Below are positions 9,185 through 18,432 of a stretch of DNA of 64,000 nt, one piece after another. The notes under the pieces were generated by a model that had not been told where the DNA came from, ran no database searches, and was given only the letters and a program-made list of their open reading frames with translations. The DNA lies in contig NZ_CP145905.1 in NCBI RefSeq assembly GCF_036894955.1, forward strand, positions 565,501-629,500, written 5' to 3'. The stretch's first letter is position 1. Every line of letters begins with the position of its first letter. This stretch comes from Paenibacillus sp. KS-LC4. GTDB taxonomy: Bacteria > Bacillota > Bacilli > Paenibacillales > Paenibacillaceae. Made by a program: the position numbers and the translations under genes.

Positions 9185-10939
9185 ATGAATCACCAATTCG
9201 TTATGGGGAATCCCTTTTTTACACTGTTTTCATTTATGATTGTGTGCTTTGCCTGTTACACGCTGTTCAGCATGATTGGCTACTCGCCATTAGGCAGCAA
9301 AATAGTAGCATTCAGCCGCAAGCTCGGCAGTTCTTTCGTATTTGGTCTAGGCGTTTGGGCGATGCATGTGCTGGCCATATTCGGCTCGACTTATCCATTA
9401 GTTTTGGATTGGACGATGCTATGCACTTTGTTGGGCTGCATGGCTCTTACCTATGCTGCAATATCTGTATACGAAAGTGCCTGGCACGGATGGATGAGGA
9501 GGGTGCTAAGCAGCCTGCTGCTTGCTGTCGGCTCAACGACGCTGCACTATTTAAATCTGCTGGGGAGTTCGGTGAAAAGCTATGAGCTGGATCGTTATTT
9601 ATTCATAGTGTCGATTATGGCTGCTTTTCTAGGGACGCTGGTCGCCTTTAATTTGTATGAAGGCAGAGGAAAGAATGGCAAGCTGATCAGTTGTCTTGTT
9701 CTCGGTCTGTCGATGATTATTATGCACACAATAGGCATGCAGGCTATTAAGGTGGAGTATGTGAATGTGTATACGACCGACAGCATGAACGATTCAATGA
9801 TGCTCATGTCGTTTCTGCTGGGCATTGCCACAATGCTCATATTCAGCTTCTGCTTATCCACATGGATGTTCAGTCGCAAATACAGTATGGTTGATGCCAA
9901 TTATAAGCTGTTGGTCGAAAATTCCCTTGATACGATAGCGATTATCAAAGCGGGAAAATGGCAATATTTCAATCCTTCCGGTTTGCGGTTGTTTGAGGCG
10001 GACAGCGAGGATGAATTGATCGGTATGTCGATTTACAATTTTCTTCATGAGAAGCATCATGAGGAAATTCGCCAATTGCTGGGCGATGAAGAGAACAAGG
10101 ATCTGCTGCGCCATAAGCCTGTTGAATTGGACTGGAGAACCGTACATGGCAAGCTGCTGCATACCGAATTGGTGCGAACAAGCACAAGCCATACGGGCAG
10201 CCTTGCTTATCAGGTCATTATCCGCGATATATCGGAGCGCAAAAAAAATGAGGTGCTGCTGATTAATTCTGAGAAGCTGTACATCGCAGGCCAACTGGCT
10301 GCCGGAATTGCTCATGAAATTCGCAATCCGCTCACTTCGCTGAAAGGGTTTCTTCAGCTCATTGCATCCGGGCGCAGCAACAATCATTATTATGACATTA
10401 TGAAATCCGAGCTGATCCGAATTGAATCTATTGTGAGCGAGCTGTTAATGCTGTCCAAGCCGCAGGTATATCAGCTGTGCTACAGGGATGTGCGCCCGAT
10501 TATGGCGGAATCGGTGACGCTGCTGGAGACGCAGGCCGTTATGCACAATATTGAAATCCGGCTGGATATGGCTGCGGAACCGCTTTACGTCTTCGGCGTG
10601 GAAAATCAAATCAAGCAGGTGTTTATCAATGTTATTAAAAATGCAATCGAGGCGATGGCCAGCGGCGGTCTCATTCTCATTACGCTAGAGCTTGTGCAAA
10701 AGACGCGAATTGTCATCCGCATTCAGGATGAGGGTCCTGGAATTGCGAAGGAGCAGCTTTCTAAGATCGGCCAGCCCTTTTATTCGACGAAGGATAGGGG
10801 GACGGGGCTTGGTCTTATGGTTACCTACAAAATCGTCGACAACCACCTCGGCAGCATCAAGGCGGACAGTATTATGGGGAAAGGGACGACCTTCATTATT
10901 CAGCTTCCCTATCGCAAAGACCCTGAAGAAAATACGTGA
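9185..10939 (+). CDS. MHYT-PAS sensor histidine kinase, sporulation-kinase type
   Basis: 584 residues. About 1-235 is a seven-helix MHYT sensor, with the repeated His-containing helices WAMHVLAIFGS, TTLHYLNLLGS and IIMHTIGMQA, thought to bind a metal or diatomic ligand. A PAS domain follows (LLVENSLDTIAIIKAGKWQY), then HisKA with the phospho-His in AAGIAHEIRNPLTSLKGFLQ, and HATPase_c with N box (INVIKNAIEAM), DEGPGI and GTGLGLM. The IAHEIRNPLTSLKGFLQLI segment is close to Bacillus KinA/KinB-type sporulation kinases, so feeding phosphate to Spo0F is a reasonable inference. Upstream Spo0A/sigma-H-like sites support it. ATG 9185 follows GAGGAG. Confidence 0.9.
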   Translation: MNHQFVMGNPFFTLFSFMIVCFACYTLFSMIGYSPLGSKIVAFSRKLGSSFVFGLGVWAMHVLAIFGSTYPLVLDWTMLCTLLGCMALTYAAISVYESAWHGWMRRVLSSLLLAVGSTTLHYLNLLGSSVKSYELDRYLFIVSIMAAFLGTLVAFNLYEGRGKNGKLISCLVLGLSMIIMHTIGMQAIKVEYVNVYTTDSMNDSMMLMSFLLGIATMLIFSFCLSTWMFSRKYSMVDANYKLLVENSLDTIAIIKAGKWQYFNPSGLRLFEADSEDELIGMSIYNFLHEKHHEEIRQLLGDEENKDLLRHKPVELDWRTVHGKLLHTELVRTSTSHTGSLAYQVIIRDISERKKNEVLLINSEKLYIAGQLAAGIAHEIRNPLTSLKGFLQLIASGRSNNHYYDIMKSELIRIESIVSELLMLSKPQVYQLCYRDVRPIMAESVTLLETQAVMHNIEIRLDMAAEPLYVFGVENQIKQVFINVIKNAIEAMASGGLILITLELVQKTRIVIRIQDEGPGIAKEQLSKIGQPFYSTKDRGTGLGLMVTYKIVDNHLGSIKADSIMGKGTTFIIQLPYRKDPEENT

Positions 10940-11027
10940 AACTGTTGCCGGACATTTTTGCAACGCAAGAAGAGGACTCGACGTACAACCGAATAGCTAC
11001 AAAAAAATTATTCGGTGAGGTGTCCTT

Positions 11028-11798
11028 ATGTTTAATCGGTTATTAGCAAGCATTGGCATTGGCTCGGCAAAAATTGATACTTTGCTGGAAAAATCCCGTT
11101 ATTCGCCAGGTGAAGAAGTACGCGGCGTCGTACAAATCCGCGGCGGAAGCGTGGAGCAGCGCATAGAGAAGATCGAGCTGTCCGTAATGACCGAATACAT
11201 CCGTGAGAGTAATGATCAGAAGCACAAACATAACTGTGTGATTGGAAAATATCCGGTCAGTCAGCCATTTGAGCTGAAGGCTGGAGAAAATCGTGAAGTG
11301 CCGTTTTCCTTTCAGCTGCCTTTTCAAACGCCGCTCACATTAGGGAAAACGCCAATATGGGTAAGAACCGAGCTGGATATTCGCGGTGCCATCGACCCCG
11401 GCGATAATGATCGCATTGACGTTGTGCCAAATGCAGCGATGGCTCTGGTGCTTGAAGCGGTTCAGCAGCTTGGCTTCCGTCTGCGTGAAGCAGATTGCGA
11501 ATACGCTTCACGGCTTGGACGCTCGCTGCCTTTCGTGCAGGAGCTGGAATTTATCCCAGCCGGAGGGCCGTTCCGCGGCAAGCTGGATGAGCTGGAGATT
11601 ATTTTTTATCCGGAGGCTCATCAGATCGAACTGCTGCTGCAAATTGACCGCAAAGCGCGCGGTCTTGGCGGCTTCTTCGCTGAAGCGATGAATATGGATG
11701 AGACGTTCGTTCGCATCGCTTTTACGCAGCAGCATCTACAAGCCGGGACGCAAGCGATTGCGAGCCAGCTTGAGAAAATAATCGCCCGGCACGCTTAG
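11028..11798 (+). CDS. spo0M: sporulation-control protein Spo0M
   Basis: 256 residues, the usual length. The opening FNRLLASIGIGSAKIDTLLE and YSPGEEVRGVVQIRGG are diagnostic of Spo0M, an arrestin-like beta-sandwich protein that affects early sporulation. It follows the MHYT kinase by 88 bases in the same direction, which fits a shared sporulation theme. GGTGAGGTG precedes the ATG. No signal peptide or membrane segment is visible; it should be cytoplasmic. Confidence 0.95.
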   Translation: MFNRLLASIGIGSAKIDTLLEKSRYSPGEEVRGVVQIRGGSVEQRIEKIELSVMTEYIRESNDQKHKHNCVIGKYPVSQPFELKAGENREVPFSFQLPFQTPLTLGKTPIWVRTELDIRGAIDPGDNDRIDVVPNAAMALVLEAVQQLGFRLREADCEYASRLGRSLPFVQELEFIPAGGPFRGKLDELEIIFYPEAHQIELLLQIDRKARGLGGFFAEAMNMDETFVRIAFTQQHLQAGTQAIASQLEKIIARHA

Positions 11799-12004
11799 CC
11801 TGTAAGCGCCGAATCAGAGGTGCTGCGGCGAGAAGCGCCATAGCAAATAGCAGCAGCCTGTCCGCCGCGAGTTTATAACGCGGTGGGCGGGCTATTTTTC
11901 AATCTAACGTTAGGCATGGGTGGTTTGATTTGTTGCTATTACTTCCGGTTGCAGGTTATGGCATAATAGATGGAGCATGTTTGATTATACTGGAGGAGCT
12001 AACG

Positions 12005-13144
12005 ATGGCAGAACCGCTAAAGGCCTTATACGATGGCTTATTCATAGAAAATTTTGGAGCGCTGGTGCGCTCGGCTTTGCCAGCCTTTGATGAGGCAGGC
12101 TTCGCGGCGGCAGTACGAGCTGGAGATTGGGAGGAGCTGGCGCTCAAGGCGCGCTCACGGCGAATTACCGAAGCGCTTGGCGATTTCTTGCCGAGCCATT
12201 ACGAGGCTGCGCTTGAGGTGCTGATGCAGATCGACTCGCAGTGCCGTGGCTTGCCTTATATTTTCTTCCCGGATTTTGTGGAAGTATACGGTATGGCGCC
12301 GCAGCATTTTGACCGGTCGATGCAGGCGCTGGCGCGGTTTACCCGTTATTCGACGGGAGAGTTTGCTGTACGTCCCTTTCTGCTTGCTGATCCTGAGCGC
12401 ATGATGCGGCAAATGCTGATATGGGCTGATGATGAGGATGAGCATGTACGCCGGCTGGCGAGCGAAGGGACGCGTCCGCGTCTGCCTTGGGCGCAGGCGC
12501 TGCCGATGTTCAAGCGCGACCCGCAGCCGATTGTTCCGCTGCTGGACAAGCTGAAGGCCGATTCTTCGCTGTATGTCCGCAAAAGCGTGGCGAACAATCT
12601 CAATGATATTGCCAAAGACCATCCTGATGTAGTCGTGGCGCTAGCCCGGCAATGGTCCGGCAACAATCCGCTGACGGACTGGATTATAAGGCGCGGCTGC
12701 CGTACGCTGGTGAAGCAAGCCCATCCGGCACTAATGGAGCTATTCGGCTATGCTGCTGCTGCTGGAGAAGGCGAAGCAGGCGGCGAGAGTGGCACTTCAT
12801 TAACGGTGCATGCTGAGCTTCAAGCTATGCCTAAGGTCGTGCACATAGGCGACGAGGCGCGGTTTAGCTGCGTCATTAGGCTGCGGGATGGAGACGCGCT
12901 CAAGCTGCGAATCGAATATGGTATTGATTTTATTAAAGCTTCGGGCAAGCCTTCGCAGAAGCGCTTCCTTCTGTCTGACCGCGAGTATGCGGGAGGAGTG
13001 GAAGTGACGCTGTCGCGTGTGCACCGCTTCGCCGACTTGACGACGCGCAAGCATTATCCGGGCATTCACCGCATTACGCTGTGGGTGAATGGGGTGCAGA
13101 TTGCAAAGACGGAGCTTCAACTGGAGGAGGCGCGCAGCAAATGA
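12005..13144 (+). CDS. DNA alkylation repair protein (AlkD-like HEAT-repeat)
   Basis: 379 residues made of HEAT-like helical repeats, with the family signature HVRRLASEGTRPRLPWA and YVRKSVANNLNDIAKDHP. AlkD-type glycosylases remove bulky or charged alkyl bases without flipping. The C-terminal ~100 residues form an extra beta domain (MPKVVHIGDEARFSCVIRLR), common in a Gram-positive subgroup. Start ATG 12005 follows TGGAGGAGC. The stop overlaps the next start as ATGA, so the two are translationally coupled, although their functions look unrelated. Confidence 0.9.
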   Translation: MAEPLKALYDGLFIENFGALVRSALPAFDEAGFAAAVRAGDWEELALKARSRRITEALGDFLPSHYEAALEVLMQIDSQCRGLPYIFFPDFVEVYGMAPQHFDRSMQALARFTRYSTGEFAVRPFLLADPERMMRQMLIWADDEDEHVRRLASEGTRPRLPWAQALPMFKRDPQPIVPLLDKLKADSSLYVRKSVANNLNDIAKDHPDVVVALARQWSGNNPLTDWIIRRGCRTLVKQAHPALMELFGYAAAAGEGEAGGESGTSLTVHAELQAMPKVVHIGDEARFSCVIRLRDGDALKLRIEYGIDFIKASGKPSQKRFLLSDREYAGGVEVTLSRVHRFADLTTRKHYPGIHRITLWVNGVQIAKTELQLEEARSK

Positions 13145-14226
13145 ATATTGGAGCCCGTGTTTTGAAGACCGGATTGTCCGTAACGCTGGCGATTTTTCTA
13201 AGCCAGTTTTTCGGTTTTCCGTCCAGTCTCATTACAGCAGTAGCTGCTATTTTGACAATTCAGCCTTCCATCTACCGTTCCTGGCAGCAAATTCTCGATC
13301 AAATTCAGACGAACCTGCTAGGAGCAGGAATTGCCCTTGCTGCGATGAAGGTATTCGGACATACGCCGATTGCGGTGGGCCTCGTCTGCATTGCCGTTAT
13401 CCTTATTTGTATCCGTTTGAAAATGGAAGCGACCATCGGAGTCACCCTCGTCATGGTTATTGCGATTATGGAAGCCCATGGACAAGGCTTTGATGTGGCG
13501 CTGCAACGCTTTTTAATGGTTCTTACGGGTATGGGAGCTGCCTTCACGATTAATGTGCTCGTGTTTCCTCCACGCCCGCGCAAGCAATTTACGGAGCAGG
13601 TGCATCTCGCTTATGGGCAAATGTCCTTGCTGCTGCGAACCGCCGTTTCCAATGAAATGAAGGAGAGCGTGTTCCGGCAGGAGAAGGAAACGTTGCATGT
13701 GTCGGTGCGTAAGCTGGAGGATCGCTACACCTTGTTCGAGGAGGAGCGCAAGGTGCTTGCCCAAGCTAAAATAAGCCATGCCAGACAGCTGCTCGTCTCC
13801 AAGCAGACGATTAAGGCGCTGCAAAAGGGCGTTGATCTGCTTGAGGCTGTGGAGGAGCATTATTTTGCCGCTGCCGGGGCGGGGAAATGGGCGCAGCGCT
13901 TCGATCACCAAATTGAGGAGCTGACCAAATATCATGAATCGATTTTACTGAAAATCGAGGGCAAGATGAAGCCGAACCTGAGCTTCGAGCCGGAGGAGGA
14001 GCGTGAAGCCCGCCTCATTACCGACCTGACGGATTATTTCCGCGAGGGGCGGGACGAGCATAAGCGCCTCGTGTTCGTCGCGTCGGCTATTTTCGAATAT
14101 GCCTACCATCTGCGGAGGCTGGAGAAGATCGTGGATCAGGTTCAGCAGCGCGGCATGTCGCCCGAGGAATGGACGACAGAAACGAATGCCAGAGGCAGAG
14201 AGGCTAAGGTCAGCGCACAGGAATAA
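13141..14226 (+). CDS. aromatic acid exporter (ArAE/DUF939) family protein
   Basis: 361 residues. The N-terminal ~140 have about five membrane spans (SVTLAIFLSQFFGFPSSLI, AGIALAAMKVFG, VGLVCIAVILICI). The C-terminal ~220 form a cytoplasmic helical domain (QVHLAYGQMSLLLRTAVSNE onward), the ArAE_1/DUF939 layout seen in Bacillus YqjA-like proteins. A transport role is assumed by family; no substrate is known. ATG 13141 overlaps the repair gene stop by four bases. Confidence 0.87.
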   Translation: MNIGARVLKTGLSVTLAIFLSQFFGFPSSLITAVAAILTIQPSIYRSWQQILDQIQTNLLGAGIALAAMKVFGHTPIAVGLVCIAVILICIRLKMEATIGVTLVMVIAIMEAHGQGFDVALQRFLMVLTGMGAAFTINVLVFPPRPRKQFTEQVHLAYGQMSLLLRTAVSNEMKESVFRQEKETLHVSVRKLEDRYTLFEEERKVLAQAKISHARQLLVSKQTIKALQKGVDLLEAVEEHYFAAAGAGKWAQRFDHQIEELTKYHESILLKIEGKMKPNLSFEPEEEREARLITDLTDYFREGRDEHKRLVFVASAIFEYAYHLRRLEKIVDQVQQRGMSPEEWTTETNARGREAKVSAQE

Positions 14227-14251
14227 CAGACAGCTGCTTAAAGGCGAGTGC

Positions 14252-14308
14252 AAAAAAACCGTCCTTCATCAAACGATCGAACATTTGATGAAGAGGCGGT
14301 TTTTTATT
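14252..14308 (+). terminator. long bidirectional-looking terminator
   Basis: AAAAAACCG with CTTCATCAAA pairs with TTTGATGAAG and CGGTTTTTT. It closes the repair/exporter operon. Confidence 0.93.
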
Positions 14309-14352
14309 TTTCACGTTGCTTGCTATTGGCAGCCCGTAAGTCCATTCATAGG

Positions 14353-14664
14353 CTATTCGGTCTTATTGCTGCCCTCATGGCGCCTTGGATGCTGCATATG
14401 CGCTTCGGGATCATTGTCATCGTCCTTGGGGATGAGCCGCGGATCGGTCCGCCCTTCATGATGGTTGTCGAAGTCTAGCTCCACCAGCCGCCAAGTCGCC
14501 GTCCCCATCTGGGGATCGGCTGGAAACACCTCGCCGCGCTCCAGCTTCTCTTCACGATTCCAATCGTTGCGGTATACGCCCGCCACTTCAACATGCTCGC
14601 CCGACATCGGCTTCATCTCATTGTATTGATGCTGCTGCTCTTGGTCCAATTGCTGTTCGTTCAT
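14353..14664 (-). CDS. small hydrophilic protein of unknown function
   Basis: 103 residues, highly charged with no membrane segment. After a Gln-rich start comes SGEHVEVAGVYRNDWNREEK and GEVFPADPQMGTATWRLVEL, a beta pattern (ligand strand, FP..P, W) reminiscent of short YjzC-like or metal-binding Firmicute proteins, but I cannot assign it. GGAAAGGGAG precedes ATG 14664; the longer upstream frame has no ribosome site. Confidence 0.7.
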   Translation of the reverse strand: MNEQQLDQEQQHQYNEMKPMSGEHVEVAGVYRNDWNREEKLERGEVFPADPQMGTATWRLVELDFDNHHEGRTDPRLIPKDDDNDPEAHMQHPRRHEGSNKTE

Positions 14665-14755
14665 CGTATCTCCCTTTCCAGGCCTGCATAGTCCGTCCAA
14701 CATGACGGCGGGTCATTCTGCTTTAGCATGCCTCAAAAGGGAATATGTATGAGTG

Positions 14756-15358
14756 CTAATGGATATAACGTTTTTCCAGCCGCTTGCCGCCGAACCACAT
14801 CAGCACAATGACGATGCAGGCAACGACGATGCGCCAAGGCTCGTGGGCGAAGTTCCCAATATCAAAGCTGAGCAGCGACACGCATAAAATCATGACTGCC
14901 TTGCCCAGAACGGTTGCGATGATGAACGTGCGGAAGGGTACCGCGCTTAAGCCCGACACAATGTTAATGAGCGAGGACGGCGAAAATGGAAAGCAGGCCA
15001 GCAGGAACAGCGGCGTAAAGCCGCGATGCTCGATCCATTCGAAGAACCGCCCGGATTTCGGGAAGCGCCGCTCGACTTTTGCTTTGACATTTTTCCCGAG
15101 CCTGCGCACGACCAAGAAGACGCCGATGGCCCCAGCAGAAACGCCAATCCAGGAAAATAAGAAGCCGAACCACAGGCCGAAAATATTAGCATTGGCCGCC
15201 ACAATGGCCAGCAAAGGCAGAAAGGGCAGAAAGGCCTCCAGCAGAGGCAGCACAATGCCAAGCAGGGGTCCAAATTCCCGATAGCTTTCCAGAGTGCGCT
15301 GTAGATGCTCTAAATCCATATGCTTTATTTGTTCTATCCAATTTTGCAGCAACGCCAT
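14756..15358 (-). CDS. TVP38/TMEM64 (DedA-like, SNARE-associated) membrane protein
   Basis: 200 residues with about five hydrophobic segments. Family marks are the proline-rich re-entrant stretch LPLLEAFLPFLPLLAIVAAN, the F/GxxxR motif region WIEHRGFTPLFLLACFPFSP and the late GLSAVPFRTFIIATVLGK. Members are linked to lipid scrambling or undecaprenyl-phosphate recycling; the exact role here is unknown. It is transcribed alone. Confidence 0.88.
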   Translation of the reverse strand: MALLQNWIEQIKHMDLEHLQRTLESYREFGPLLGIVLPLLEAFLPFLPLLAIVAANANIFGLWFGFLFSWIGVSAGAIGVFLVVRRLGKNVKAKVERRFPKSGRFFEWIEHRGFTPLFLLACFPFSPSSLINIVSGLSAVPFRTFIIATVLGKAVMILCVSLLSFDIGNFAHEPWRIVVACIVIVLMWFGGKRLEKRYIH

Positions 15359-15500
15359 ACATTAACACCCTCGCTCGCTTGATCAAAATATCAGCCGTTC
15401 CAGAAAACATCGTATGGCTTAAACAATACCAGAAAATAGCGGCAGATGCCAAGCTTGCGCATGTGGGACAAGCGAGCCCTTCCAGCTCGTTATCCCTGCT

Positions 15501-15593
15501 CTAAAATAGACGCCTTGCGGGAGGATGCCGATTGATAATATTGGACAGCTCGATCAGAGCAAGCAAAACTAATATGGAAGAAAATAGTGCCAT
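15501..15593 (-). CDS. possible 30-residue membrane peptide
   Basis: Within the 450-base gap 15359-15809, a minus-strand frame encodes MALFSSILVLLALIELSNII followed by a short basic tail (NRHPPARRLF). It has one hydrophobic helix and a positively charged end, like many small bacterial membrane proteins. The ribosome site (GTGATGGG) is weak, so this may be chance. The rest of the gap holds only the promoter listed next. Confidence 0.3.
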   Translation of the reverse strand: MALFSSILVLLALIELSNIINRHPPARRLF

Positions 15594-15732
15594 CCCATCA
15601 CACTCTCTAGTAAATGCGTAGCTTATGCCGTTGCACATGACGGGCTTATTTTTACCTCTGCAACTAAATTTTACCCGTAATCAGTGTTAATGTTTCTTAT
15701 GTGAAACAGTAGGTTTTACATGCGCTTTCAGC

Positions 15733-15761
15733 TTGGTTGTGGACTTTCGGTTATGTATAAT
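15733..15761 (+). promoter_or_regulatory. sigma-A promoter for the aldo/keto reductase gene
   Basis: TTGGTT, 17 bases, TATAAT, with a TG immediately before the -10 (extended -10), lies 48 bases upstream of the start codon. Confidence 0.7.
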
Positions 15762-15809
15762 AGGAAGGGTATGGCAATCAAAAAAAGATTGAAGGAGTGA
15801 CTTTCTTTT

Positions 15810-16787
15810 ATGCAATACACTTATTTAGGTCAGTCAGGTTTGCGCGTTAGTCGGTTATGCCTGGGTACCATGAATTTTGGTGTGGATACAGATGAGAAGG
15901 AAGCGTTCCGGATTTTGGATGCCGCTTTAGATGCGGGAATTAATTTTATGGATACGGCGAACATTTATGGCTGGGGCGAAAACGCTGGACGGACGGAAGA
16001 AATTATTGGAAAATGGTTCAGTCAAGGCGGCGGACGCCGTGAGCGTACCGTGCTTGCGACCAAAGTATATGGCGATATGTTTGATGACCATGATGGGCCG
16101 AACCGTGAGGCTGGCTTGTCCGCTTATAAAATTCGCCGCCATCTCGATAGCTCGCTGCGTCGTTTGCAGACGGATCATATCGAGCTGTATCAGATGCACC
16201 ATGTGGATCGCAACGTCCATTGGAATGAGCTCTGGAGCGCATTCGAAACAGCTGTCTCGCAAGGCAAAATCGGGTATGTCGGCTCCAGCAACTTCGCGGG
16301 CTGGGATATTGCTGTGGCGCAGGGCGAAGCAAAAGCGAGAGGGATTTTGGGGCTCGTATCCGAGCAGCACAAATATAATTTGCTGTGCCGTTTGCCGGAG
16401 CTGGAGGTGCTTCCTGCATCGAAGGCGCTTGGTCTTGGCGTTATTCCATGGAGTCCACTGGATGGGGGACTGCTTGCGGGCAATCACCGCAGGGATAATG
16501 GCGGGCGTCGTAGTGGAGACACGAAGCGTCTGGACAAGCACCGCGCGCAACTGGGCGAATATAGCAAGCTTTGTGATGAACTGGGTGAACCTGAGGATCT
16601 CGTATCGCTCGCATGGCTGCTGGCTAATCCTGCGGTTACAGCTCCTATTATTGGGGTGCGAACGCTGGAGCAGTTCGAGCGCTCGCTTCGTGCGGTGGAG
16701 CTAGAGCTGGATAGCGCGACGCTCGCCCGTATTGATGAGATTTTCCCAGGACCGGGCGGCGATGCGCCTAAAGCTTACGCTTGGTAA
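15810..16787 (+). CDS. aldo/keto reductase
   Basis: 325 residues, a full TIM-barrel AKR. It shows the opening YLGQSGLRVSRLCLGTMNFG and the catalytic tetrad Asp (MDTANIY), Tyr (same stretch), Lys (LATKVYG) and His (QMHHVD). The C-terminal NADPH site is in PIIGVRTLEQFERSL. It reduces carbonyls with NADPH; the natural substrate cannot be read, and the closest look is to the YghZ/potassium-channel-beta-like branch. GAAGGAG precedes the ATG and the gene is monocistronic. Confidence 0.92.
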   Translation: MQYTYLGQSGLRVSRLCLGTMNFGVDTDEKEAFRILDAALDAGINFMDTANIYGWGENAGRTEEIIGKWFSQGGGRRERTVLATKVYGDMFDDHDGPNREAGLSAYKIRRHLDSSLRRLQTDHIELYQMHHVDRNVHWNELWSAFETAVSQGKIGYVGSSNFAGWDIAVAQGEAKARGILGLVSEQHKYNLLCRLPELEVLPASKALGLGVIPWSPLDGGLLAGNHRRDNGGRRSGDTKRLDKHRAQLGEYSKLCDELGEPEDLVSLAWLLANPAVTAPIIGVRTLEQFERSLRAVELELDSATLARIDEIFPGPGGDAPKAYAW

Positions 16788-16809
16788 TTGATTATAAAAT
16801 AACCGTTCA

Positions 16810-18078
16810 TCAAATTAATAAATTGAATAATACAGGGTCTTTGTTCAGCTCGATGAAGGAATAGCCTTTCATCTGCATACGGCTGATCAAGGGCCCATAG
16901 TCCTCGCGGTGCTTAAGCTCAATGCCGACGAGTGAGGGGCCATTGTCCTTATTGTGCTTTTTCGTATACTCGAAGCGGGTGATGTCATCGGTTGGACCGA
17001 GCACATCATCGAGAAATTCTCGCAGCGCACCCGCGCGCTGCGGGAAATTTAACATGAAATAATGCTTGTATCCTTCATAAATGAGCGAACGCTCCTTAAT
17101 CTCCTGCATGCGGTCAATATCGTTATTCCCTCCACTAATGACGCACACGACGGTTTTCCCGGCAATCTGATCCCGGAACATTTCAAGCGCGGCTATAGGC
17201 AGCGCACCGGCTGGCTCCGCTACAATCGCATTTTCATTGTAGAGATCGAGCATGGTCGTACAAATTTTGCCCTCGGGAACAGGCACGGTATCATCGAGCA
17301 ATTCGCGGCAGATCGCGAACGTCAGCTTGCCAATCCTCTTCACAGCAGCGCCATCGACGAATTTGTCGATGTGCTCAAGCGTAACGACTTCCCCTGCATC
17401 TAGCGATTCGCGCAGCGACTGAGCCCCTTCCGGTTCTACGCCAATCACTTTCGTTTCCGGCGAAATGGCTTTTACATATGAAGCGACACCAGCAGCAAGG
17501 CCGCCGCCGCCTACGGCTACAAATACAAAATCCGGCACCGTATCCGACGCCTCCATCAGCTCTTGTCCGACTGTGCCATTGCCAGCTATAATTTTCAAAT
17601 CGTCAAAAGGATGAATGAAAGCCGTACCGCTGCGCTCGCTCTCCTTAATAGCTTCTGCATAAGCATCATCAAAGGTGTCGCCAGTCAATATAACCTCGAC
17701 ACTGTCGCCGCCGAAGAAGGATACTTGATTTACTTTCTGGCGCGGCGTTGTGCTAGGCATATAAATTTTGCCTGGGATGCCCAGCGCATGGCAGGAGTAG
17801 GCAACGCCCTGCGCATGATTGCCTGCGCTTGCGCAGACGACACCTGCGGCAAGCCGCTCCGGCGGCAGGGAACGCATTAAATGGTAGGCACCGCGAATTT
17901 TAAAGGAACGCACAATTTGCAAATCCTCGCGTTTCAGCAGGACATTGCAGCCGTAGCGCTCGGAGAGCACGCGATTATATTGCAAGGGCGTGCGGAGAAT
18001 GACGTCTTTCAAATGCATTTGGGCGTGAACGATGTCTTCCAGCCCAACTCTAGGCGAATGAGAGGATAAAAATTCCAT
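16810..18078 (-). CDS. ilvA: threonine dehydratase (biosynthetic type, short form)
   Basis: 422 residues. The PLP-dependent fold type II core has the Schiff-base Lys in SFKIRGAYHL, the SAGNHAQG phosphate loop partner and the VGGGGLAAG loop. A C-terminal ACT-like regulatory region (about 330-422, FMLNFPQRAGALREFLDDV) is present once, as in the Bacillus enzyme, rather than twice as in E. coli. It converts threonine to 2-oxobutanoate for isoleucine synthesis. No other ilv or leu gene is adjacent and no T-box was seen in the short upstream region. GGAAGGTGG precedes the ATG. Confidence 0.93.
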   Translation of the reverse strand: MEFLSSHSPRVGLEDIVHAQMHLKDVILRTPLQYNRVLSERYGCNVLLKREDLQIVRSFKIRGAYHLMRSLPPERLAAGVVCASAGNHAQGVAYSCHALGIPGKIYMPSTTPRQKVNQVSFFGGDSVEVILTGDTFDDAYAEAIKESERSGTAFIHPFDDLKIIAGNGTVGQELMEASDTVPDFVFVAVGGGGLAAGVASYVKAISPETKVIGVEPEGAQSLRESLDAGEVVTLEHIDKFVDGAAVKRIGKLTFAICRELLDDTVPVPEGKICTTMLDLYNENAIVAEPAGALPIAALEMFRDQIAGKTVVCVISGGNNDIDRMQEIKERSLIYEGYKHYFMLNFPQRAGALREFLDDVLGPTDDITRFEYTKKHNKDNGPSLVGIELKHREDYGPLISRMQMKGYSFIELNKDPVLFNLLI

Positions 18079-18309
18079 GTGAGGCCACCTTCCGGGATTA
18101 ACAGTTTGCGAAAGCTTCTAAACGCGCCGCGCCGCCAAAGGACTACGACAGCCGTTTCATCTTCCTTATTGTTGCCCATTATAGCACTATCGCAGGCAAT
18201 GTATAACCATGGAATTACAGGTGGAGGGCCAAGGAGTATGGCAAAAGAATGAACAACGGGCGAAAGCTGTCGACAGTTAGGCACATTTTCCAAATCCAAT
18301 AGATAATGA

Positions 18310-18365
18310 TTGACATTAGATATGAGAATAGTTATCATATACTACGGAAGTGATAATCATTATCA
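18310..18365 (+). promoter_or_regulatory. sigma-A promoter overlapped by two Fur boxes
   Basis: TTGACA (18310), 17 bases, TATCAT (18333) form a promoter. TGATAATCATTATCA at 18351-18365 is an exact 7-1-7 Fur box, and TGAGAATAGTTATCA at 18323-18337, two mismatches from the 7-1-7 pattern, covers the -10. Iron-loaded Fur should shut this promoter. This also shows that the reading frame upstream of 18433 is not translated. Confidence 0.88.
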
Positions 18366-18432
18366 GTATGTCCAAGTATACATTGATGGAGCTGGTTTAA
18401 TCGTGGCAGAGTTTAATCGCAAGGAGCATCAA

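Noticed and set aside
18310..18432. Longer N-terminus for the propeller gene
   Set aside because: This stretch contains the promoter and both Fur boxes; AAGGAGC places the start at 18433.
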